Below are positions 58,205 to 64,000 of a DNA stretch of 64,000 nt, piece by piece. The notes below the pieces were generated by a model. It ran no database searches and had not been told where the DNA came from. It saw only the letters and a program-made list of their open reading frames with translations. Position 1 is the first letter of the stretch, and the number at the start of each line of letters is the position of its first letter. The stretch is from NCBI RefSeq assembly GCF_005116675.2, contig NZ_CP050699.1, positions 620,001 to 684,000 of the forward strand, in the 5' to 3' direction. Position numbers and translations under genes: made by a program. The DNA comes from Desulfosediminicola ganghwensis (lineage in GTDB: Bacteria; Desulfobacterota; Desulfobulbia; Desulfobulbales; Desulfocapsaceae).

Positions 58205-59200
58205 TTAACTTGAGGCGTTCCTGAAGAGATAAAGGAAATCACCATACCCCTGCGATTCAAGCTCTTCGGCTGAAACAAAACGGAGAGCGGCCGAGTTGAT
58301 GCAATACCTGTTGCCCGTCGGTTCCGGGCCATCGACAAAGAGATGGCCCAGGTGTGAATCAGCTTTGGCACTTCGCACCTCCACCCGCACGCTGAAAAGC
58401 GACCTGTCTTCCCTGAAAGTCACACACTCAGGAACGATCGGTCTGACAAAACTCGGCCAGCCGGTACCCGAATCATACTTGTCGGTTGAACTGAAAAGTG
58501 GGTCCCCGGAGACCACATCGACATAGATTCCCGGTTCCTTGTTGTCCCAGTATTCATTGGCAAATGACGGTTCGGTCCCCCCCTGCCTTGTCACCTCGAA
58601 CTGAAGAGCGGTAAGTCGCTGCCGCAGCTCATTATCTTTCGGAATCACATAAATATCCGGCTCACTGCCCCAGACCTGCTCTAAAAAACCTGCTCTGCCG
58701 GAACCTGTCTTATATGACGAATAGTGATTGGCATTTTTCAGATAGTAGCCCTGGTGATATTCTTCCGCCGGATAAAAAGTTTTCGCTGCACGGACTTCGG
58801 TCACTATCGGTCGCTGAAACCTGCCTGAATTCTCCAGCCTCAGCAGTGATCGCTCAGCAATCCACTTCTGCACATCATTGAGGTAAAAGATGACTGTTTT
58901 ATAGTGGTTGCCGCGATCGGCAAATTGGCCACCCCCATCTGTCGGATCTATCTGACGCCAGAAAACCTCAACCAGTCGCCAGTAGGAAACCTTTTCCGGA
59001 TCATAGACAATCTGCACCGCCTCCAGGTGCGAAGTCAAACCTGACGCCACCATTTCATAATGCGGTTCCGGTTCATCACCACCGGCATAACCGACTTTTA
59101 CCTCGACCACCCCGTCAAGAATCTCGAAGGGTTGCTGCATGCACCAGAAGCAGCCGCCACCAAAAAGTGCTTTCTGAAATCTTTGATTATCGTGTGACAT
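58205..59200 (-). CDS. msrAB: Bifunctional methionine sulfoxide reductase A/B
   Basis: A 331-residue fusion repairing both S- and R-methionine sulfoxide. MsrA (residues about 8-165) has the catalytic GGGCFWCMQ; MsrB (about 190-325) has [14 protein letters not shown] and the catalytic Cys in [11 protein letters not shown]. The four zinc cysteines of many MsrB proteins are replaced (VVSG, SAKADS), so it is the zinc-less form. No signal peptide, so cytoplasmic. ATG 59200 has GGAG upstream; the frame opens at 59239. Confidence 0.95.
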   Translation of the reverse strand: MSHDNQRFQKALFGGGCFWCMQQPFEILDGVVEVKVGYAGGDEPEPHYEMVASGLTSHLEAVQIVYDPEKVSYWRLVEVFWRQIDPTDGGGQFADRGNHYKTVIFYLNDVQKWIAERSLLRLENSGRFQRPIVTEVRAAKTFYPAEEYHQGYYLKNANHYSSYKTGSGRAGFLEQVWGSEPDIYVIPKDNELRQRLTALQFEVTRQGGTEPSFANEYWDNKEPGIYVDVVSGDPLFSSTDKYDSGTGWPSFVRPIVPECVTFREDRSLFSVRVEVRSAKADSHLGHLFVDGPEPTGNRYCINSAALRFVSAEELESQGYGDFLYLFRNASS

Positions 59201-59454
59201 GAGATCTGCTCCGATTTGCATTATCGCTAAAGAATGCACACATTGATAATGTCGTGGTTACGATGGACGATATTTTCCATCCCTGGTGTTAGAGATTATG
59301 CATTATATCGGATCTCTTCAAGCCATCGTTTCTTAACACAAAATGCCACTCTGTTAATATGTTACATATTCGGTGTTTTTTTTGATTACGTCTTTCGTAA
59401 GATCACACCATTTTTCTATTTAAAAATGAAGCCTCGATTGATATAGTGCCGGAC

Positions 59455-61113
59455 ATGAAAACGACACAAAATACTAAACGGACCAAGTTCATTTTCGTCA
59501 CCGGCGGTGTACTCTCCTCCCTGGGCAAAGGCTTAGCCTCTGCTGCCCTCGGAGCATTACTCGAAAGCCGTGGCCTTACAGTAACCTTTCAAAAACTCGA
59601 CCCTTACATAAATGTCGATCCGGGTACCATGAACCCGTTCCAGCATGGTGAGGTTTATGTAACCAACGATGGTGCAGAGACCGACCTCGACATGGGGCAT
59701 TACGAGCGCTACACCAATGCTGTCATGGCGCAGATGAATAATTACACTTCCGGGCGTATTTATCACTCTGTCATCTCTAAAGAGCGTCGCGGTGAATATC
59801 TTGGCGGCACCGTCCAGGTTATTCCGCACATCACAGACGAAATCAAGGCAGCGGTACTGCAGCTTGATGGCAGCGTCGACGTTGCAATTATCGAAATCGG
59901 CGGCACCGTAGGCGATATCGAGGGATTGCCGTTTATCGAGGCAATCCGTCAGCTGCGTGGTGATCTCGGCAGAGAATACTCTCTGTACGTGCACCTCACC
60001 CTCGTTCCCTACATCAAAACCGCCGGTGAGGTAAAAACCAAACCTACCCAGCACTCGGTTCGTGAGCTGCGGGCAGACGGCATCCAGCCGGATGTACTCA
60101 TCTGCCGCACCGAAGTTCCTCTTGATGAGAGTTTAAAGGCAAAAATCGCACTGTTCTGCAACATTGATAAAGATGCTGTTATCACGGCAATAGACTGCGA
60201 TACCATCTACGAGTTGCCGATCAACCTGCATCGCGAGGGGCTGGATAACAAGATTCTTGAACTCCTCAATGTCTGGACTGGCCAGCCCAACATCAAGCCC
60301 TGGGAAGCCCTGGTTCACACCATCAAAAACCCGAAAGACAGCGTAACCATCGCCATTACCGGCAAGTATGTCGATCTGACAGAGTCGTATAAGAGTCTGC
60401 ATGAGGCGCTTGTTCACGGTGGTCTTGCCAATGGTATCAAGGTTGACCTGCGCTACATCAGCGCTGAAGATCTCGAAGTGAATGATCCGGCAGAAATGTT
60501 TGAGGGATGCGATGGTATTCTCGTTCCGGGTGGCTTCGGCAAACGTGGCGCAGAAGGAAAAATCAACGCCATCACCTATGCCCGTGAGAACAAGATCCCA
60601 TTTTTTGGAATCTGCCTCGGTATGCAGCTCGCCACCATCGAGTATGCCAGAAATGTAGCTGGTATTACCGCTGCAAACTCCACCGAACTCTCCCCGGAGA
60701 CTCCGGATCCCGTCATTTACCTGATTAAAGAGTGGTTCGACTACAGGACCCAGAAAACCCAGGTGAGGGACGAAACTTCAGACATGGGCGGTACCCTTCG
60801 CCTTGGAGCGTATCCATGTGTGCTCAAGGAAGAGAGCTTTGCCCATGCCGCATACGGGGCTAAGGAAATCTTCGAACGCCACAGACACCGCTTTGAGTTT
60901 AACAACGAGTATCGGGATGTGCTCGAGGAAAAAGGACTGAGCATTTCAGGTGCGTCGCCAGACAATAACCTGGTTGAGATCGTTGAGATAAGCGATCACC
61001 CCTGGTTCCTTGGTTGCCAATTCCATCCGGAGTTCCAATCTAAACCAATGAAGCCGCACCCGCTGTTCAAGGATTTCATCAGCGCAGCACTGGCCAAGAA
61101 AAAGAGTTGCTAA
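59455..61113 (+). CDS. pyrG: CTP synthase
   Basis: About 552 residues: amination of UTP to CTP with ATP and glutamine. N-terminal synthetase domain with [17 protein letters not shown] (P-loop) and C-terminal class I glutaminase domain with nucleophile Cys in [11 protein letters not shown] and His/Glu in [15 protein letters not shown] 59455 is preferred; a GTG at 59446 would add three residues. It heads a compact run pyrG-kdsA-kdsC-lptC, a common neighbourhood in Proteobacteria linking nucleotide supply to LPS Kdo synthesis. Confidence 0.98.
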   Translation: MKTTQNTKRTKFIFVTGGVLSSLGKGLASAALGALLESRGLTVTFQKLDPYINVDPGTMNPFQHGEVYVTNDGAETDLDMGHYERYTNAVMAQMNNYTSGRIYHSVISKERRGEYLGGTVQVIPHITDEIKAAVLQLDGSVDVAIIEIGGTVGDIEGLPFIEAIRQLRGDLGREYSLYVHLTLVPYIKTAGEVKTKPTQHSVRELRADGIQPDVLICRTEVPLDESLKAKIALFCNIDKDAVITAIDCDTIYELPINLHREGLDNKILELLNVWTGQPNIKPWEALVHTIKNPKDSVTIAITGKYVDLTESYKSLHEALVHGGLANGIKVDLRYISAEDLEVNDPAEMFEGCDGILVPGGFGKRGAEGKINAITYARENKIPFFGICLGMQLATIEYARNVAGITAANSTELSPETPDPVIYLIKEWFDYRTQKTQVRDETSDMGGTLRLGAYPCVLKEESFAHAAYGAKEIFERHRHRFEFNNEYRDVLEEKGLSISGASPDNNLVEIVEISDHPWFLGCQFHPEFQSKPMKPHPLFKDFISAALAKKKSC

Positions 61114-61117
61114 CAGT

Positions 61118-61963
61118 ATGATAAATGTCAATTCTGTGACCGTTTCCGGTCCCACCGGCGAAGATTTCCTCGTCGGTGATGACCAACCCCTGATGCTGAT
61201 CGGCGGCCCCTGTGCCCTGGAATCCGAAGAGCTCGCCAGGGAAGTTGCCTCCACCATGAAGGAGATGTGTTCACGCCTCGGCCTTAACTTCGTGTTCAAG
61301 GCTTCATTCGATAAGGCGAACCGAACCTCCATCACCTCCTACCGTGGGCCTGGTCTGGAGAACGGTCTGGAGATTCTCGGCAGAATCCGTGAAGACCTGC
61401 AGGTGCCCGTAATCTCTGATATCCATGAGGTACACCAAGTCGAACCCGCCGCAGAGGTTCTCGATATCATCCAGATTCCGGCTTTCCTTTGTCGCCAGAC
61501 AGATCTCCTGGCTGCAGCCGCCAAAAGCGGTAAGCCGGTCAACGTCAAGAAGGGGCAGTTCGTTTCGCCCTGGGATATGAAAAACGTAGTCAATAAGTTA
61601 CGTGAATCTGGAAGTGAGAAGGTGATGCTGGTCGAGCGCGGGGCAAGCTTTGGTTACAATAACCTGGTTGTCGATATGCGCTCCCTGCCGGTAATGCGCT
61701 CACTTGGCTGCCCGGTGGTCTTTGACGCGACGCACTCCGTGCAACTTCCAGGTGGTGCCGGTGGTTCTTCCGGCGGACAACGTGAGTTCATTGCCCCCCT
61801 GACCAGGGCTGCAATTGCCGCCGGTATTGACGGGCTCTTTATGGAGATCCACCCAGAGCCTGAAAAGGCGCTCTGCGATGGTCCGAACTCAATCCCTCTG
61901 GCAGAGATGGAAGACCTGTTACGCCAACTGGTAAAAATTCGCCAGGCGGTGACCACCAGTTAG
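61118..61963 (+). CDS. kdsA: 3-deoxy-8-phosphooctulonate synthase
   Basis: A 281-residue enzyme that condenses arabinose-5-phosphate with phosphoenolpyruvate to Kdo-8-phosphate, for the LPS inner core. Marks: [57 protein letters not shown]. The start lies four bases after the pyrG stop, so translation is coupled. Whether it is the metal-dependent or independent class was not settled. Confidence 0.97.
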   Translation: MINVNSVTVSGPTGEDFLVGDDQPLMLIGGPCALESEELAREVASTMKEMCSRLGLNFVFKASFDKANRTSITSYRGPGLENGLEILGRIREDLQVPVISDIHEVHQVEPAAEVLDIIQIPAFLCRQTDLLAAAAKSGKPVNVKKGQFVSPWDMKNVVNKLRESGSEKVMLVERGASFGYNNLVVDMRSLPVMRSLGCPVVFDATHSVQLPGGAGGSSGGQREFIAPLTRAAIAAGIDGLFMEIHPEPEKALCDGPNSIPLAEMEDLLRQLVKIRQAVTTS

Positions 61964-61993
61964 CCGGTCACCCAGGATCACAGCACGAATCAT

Positions 61994-62704
61994 ATGGCTG
62001 AACTGCACTATAAGAAAGCGGTTCAGCCTTTTTCGCATACAAGGAAAAAATTTACATTCCCCATGACAGAGTCCTGTACCCCACAACCGCCGGGAGCATA
62101 TCCATCAGACTGTGAAGTCATGGATGGGTACCGCAAGATGGCCCGCGAACGAGAATTGAACTCCCTCTCAGGTATTGATCCCCTCGTTCTTGAAAAAGCG
62201 AAAAACATCAAATTGCTGTTGCTTGATGTCGATGGTGTTCTTACCGACGCCGCTCTACTCTACACCAGCAACGGTGAAGAATGTAAAGCATACAATACCC
62301 AGGACGGCTTTGGAATTTCCCTGCTGCACCAGGCGGGACTCGAAACAGGTATTATCACTGCGAGAAAATCAGCCATGGTCGAACGTCGGGCAAATGAGCT
62401 TAACATCACCCATATCTACCAGGGCGCCAGAAAGAAAAACGAGGCGTTCAAGGAGATTCTGAAAAGCACAGGCATCAAACCCTTTGAAGTCGCTTACATG
62501 GGAGATGACTGGCTCGATCTCATATTGCTGCAGCAGGTGGGGCTGGCCGTAACCCCGGCCAATGGTGCCGATGAACTCAAGAGTGTGGTACACTACATCA
62601 CATCACGCCCCGGCGGCCACGGTGCTGTTCGTGACTGCTGTGATCTCATCCTTAAAGCGCGCGGCGATCACCAGAAACTGCTCAGACAATACACTTTGGG
62701 ATGA
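61994..62704 (+). CDS. kdsC: 3-deoxy-D-manno-octulosonate-8-phosphate phosphatase (KdsC), long N-terminus
   Basis: A HAD-superfamily phosphatase that removes the phosphate from Kdo-8-phosphate. The catalytic motif is LLLDVDGVLTD (Asp78, Asp80), with ITARKSAMVERRA and MGDDWLDL for motifs II and IV. KdsC is usually about 180 residues; this frame is 236 because of an N-terminal extension of about 55 residues that looks unstructured. Starts at 62063 or 62120 would shorten it; none has a good ribosome-binding site. Its stop overlaps the lptC start (ATGA). Confidence 0.92.
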   Translation: MAELHYKKAVQPFSHTRKKFTFPMTESCTPQPPGAYPSDCEVMDGYRKMARERELNSLSGIDPLVLEKAKNIKLLLLDVDGVLTDAALLYTSNGEECKAYNTQDGFGISLLHQAGLETGIITARKSAMVERRANELNITHIYQGARKKNEAFKEILKSTGIKPFEVAYMGDDWLDLILLQQVGLAVTPANGADELKSVVHYITSRPGGHGAVRDCCDLILKARGDHQKLLRQYTLG

Positions 62705-63279
62705 TCAAACGACGAAACCTCATCTGGCTTGTACCCCTGGCACTGATATTCTCTTTTCCGGCCTGGAAAATACCGGTGGGCAACTTTCTCACGCCTCGCG
62801 GCGGTGCAGACTCCGAGTCGATACCCGGTAAAGAGCAGTCCCAGAATTTCAACATGGAGCAGGTCAAAATCGTCCAGAGCAAAAACGGCAGGATTACCGC
62901 TGAGATCCGTGCAGTATCTGCATTTACAACGGAAAAGACCGGCGAATATATGCTGGACAAGGTCGATGCGGATATCTTCAATGAGTCTGGAGATATTACC
63001 AATGTCGTCGCCAAAAGAGGTATCTTTGACGGCCAGAGTGAAGTGCTCACCCTGATGGACGATGTGGTCATAACCAAGCAGAAGGATGACCAGAACCTCT
63101 ACACAGACCTGTTTTATTACAACGACAAGGATCAGACAGTTCATTGCCCCGGCCCCACCCGGATAGAGGGTGAGGGTATCCAGGTAGATGGTACATCCTT
63201 CGATTATGATATGGCCGAAGGGTACTACGAAATGGAAGGTCGGGTACTCTGCCTGATTGAAGGCTCTATTTCTTCGTGA
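62701..63279 (+). CDS. lptC: LPS export protein LptC
   Basis: A 192-residue inner-membrane-anchored periplasmic protein of the lipopolysaccharide transport bridge (LptBFGC-A-D). One N-terminal membrane helix (LIWLVPLALIFSFPAW) is followed by a beta-jellyroll repeat with the G-R-I-T-A-E-I and G-x-F-D-G-Q-S patterns of DUF1239. lptA and lptB genes would be expected next but the convergent trmO gene follows instead. Confidence 0.88.
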   Translation: MIKRRNLIWLVPLALIFSFPAWKIPVGNFLTPRGGADSESIPGKEQSQNFNMEQVKIVQSKNGRITAEIRAVSAFTTEKTGEYMLDKVDADIFNESGDITNVVAKRGIFDGQSEVLTLMDDVVITKQKDDQNLYTDLFYYNDKDQTVHCPGPTRIEGEGIQVDGTSFDYDMAEGYYEMEGRVLCLIEGSISS

Positions 63280-63297
63280 TGAACGGAAAAGGCCGCA

Positions 63298-64000
63298 TCA
63301 ACCACAAGCCCCGGCCTGCTCACAGCTGAAAACCTCAAAACCATTCCCTGTTGCGCGCCAGCGAACATTCACGTCCCAGAGCAGCACCCCAAACTCCCGC
63401 ACCGCTGCACGCTGGCTTGCGGGCCTCGGATCATATTGCAGAGTCTGAACAATAAGTTCCCGCAATTCCCGGCCGGTCTCATGCTGATATTGTCGACAAA
63501 AATCCTCCACCTGCTGAGCTATTCGCAGTTCAACCTTCGGGATGGGATCAAATGTGTAACCACAACCAGCCTCATCGACCACATCTGAGTATGGTACGTA
63601 TGGCTTGATATCCAGTACCGGCGTACCATCGAGCAGATCAACCCCGGAAAGCTCAAGCCTGACCGGCCCGTCATCCTTCACTATCTTTTCAAGACGAACC
63701 GCAGACATGCCGATGTGATTGGGCCTGTGGGGGCTTCGGCTTGCATAAACGCCAACCCGCTTCTGTCCCCCCAGGCGAGGAGGCCTTGCTGTGGGCTTCC
63801 AACCCTCTGCCACCGTTTCGTGAAAGAGAAAAATGATCCAGATATGAGTGAACTTATCCAACTGATTGAACATCTCGGGTCGCCCAAAATCAGGATAAAA
63901 ATGCAAAATACCTTTGGCGGCCGTCACCAGCCGGGGCTGCCTGGGTACCCCGAATTTTTCGGAGTAGCAAGAGTGTATTACACCAATTGGTTCGACATTG
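63298..64000 (-). CDS. trmO: tRNA (N6-threonylcarbamoyladenosine37-N6)-methyltransferase TrmO (partial, 5' end missing)
   Basis: Methylates t6A37 of tRNA-Thr with SAM. The frame is open to the right edge, so the true start lies beyond the window: the GTG at 63927 is internal because the in-frame text upstream reads EPIGVIHSCYSEKFGVPRQP, the conserved TrmO N-terminus. Marks: THIWIIFLFH, the SAM-site SPHRPNHIGMSAV and LLDGTPVLDIKPYVPYSD. The C-terminal extension resembles TsaA-like proteins of Proteobacteria. It ends 18 bases from lptC, convergent. Confidence 0.94.
   Translation of the reverse strand, partial: NVEPIGVIHSCYSEKFGVPRQPRLVTAAKGILHFYPDFGRPEMFNQLDKFTHIWIIFLFHETVAEGWKPTARPPRLGGQKRVGVYASRSPHRPNHIGMSAVRLEKIVKDDGPVRLELSGVDLLDGTPVLDIKPYVPYSDVVDEAGCGYTFDPIPKVELRIAQQVEDFCRQYQHETGRELRELIVQTLQYDPRPASQRAAVREFGVLLWDVNVRWRATGNGFEVFSCEQAGACG

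Overview
The window looks like chromosome of a Gram-negative, anaerobic, sulfur-metabolising Desulfobacterota bacterium, most plausibly a member of the Desulfobulbales close to taurine-degrading sulfate reducers such as Desulforhopalus. This is inferred from gene content: glycyl-radical isethionate lyase, small siroheme sulfite reductase, DsrC-like protein, Na+-pumping decarboxylase, TRAP transporters, sigma-54 regulators and LPS genes. No ribosomal RNA, tRNA, insertion sequence or CRISPR array was seen.

Layout. 1-587 is the end of a TRAP solute-binding protein cut by the left edge. 588-11.5 kb is mixed housekeeping: a CecR-like TetR regulator, a thioesterase / metallo-beta-lactamase-fold / AI-2E permease operon, TrkH, PyrF, and a sigma factor + anti-sigma pair divergent from a VWA lipoprotein. 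11.7-16 kb holds an ABM-domain protein and oadG-oadA-oadB, the Na+-translocating decarboxylase; OadB carries an unusual exported N-terminal biotin-carrier-like domain without the biotin lysine. 16.6-19.6 kb holds a Mrp ATPase with a broken CxxC, a DsrC-like protein without its redox cysteines, a methyltransferase and a eukaryote-type N-terminal glutamine amidase (NTAQ1).

20-40.2 kb is the centrepiece, an organosulfonate (taurine/isethionate) island. An amino-acid permease is the candidate taurine importer. It is followed by sulfoacetaldehyde reductase (sarD), taurine-pyruvate aminotransferase (tpa) and alanine dehydrogenase (ald). Next come two sigma-54 activators, a small sulfite reductase and a TauE exporter, then isethionate sulfite-lyase with its activase (islA, islB) and a TRAP importer (dctP, fused dctQM). 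A divergent amidohydrolase closes the island. Proposed flow: taurine + pyruvate -> sulfoacetaldehyde + alanine; Ald regenerates pyruvate; SarD makes isethionate; IslA cleaves it to acetaldehyde and sulfite; sulfite feeds respiration or is exported. Isethionate can also be imported directly. Four -24/-12 (sigma-54) promoters lie in front of the permease, sarD, dctP and amidohydrolase genes. An array of TGTTGC-N6-GCAACA dyads fills the 1.1-kb gap between the last two. Inverted repeats mark most gene junctions in these operons.

40.2-44 kb has a nested inverted-repeat element, an Fe-S protein with a winged-helix-like N-terminus, and the uncharacterised radical-SAM DNA repair/modification pair (TIGR03916/TIGR03915). 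44-52 kb carries malate synthase G and a complete carboxyspermidine-type polyamine pathway (speA, carboxynorspermidine dehydrogenase, nspC, speB). 52-64 kb is housekeeping: FabI, a lone HyuA-like protein, a PLC/P1-nuclease-like protein, a DUF2959 lipoprotein, small zinc/Fe-S cysteine proteins, MsrAB, then pyrG-kdsA-kdsC-lptC, and a TrmO gene cut by the right edge.
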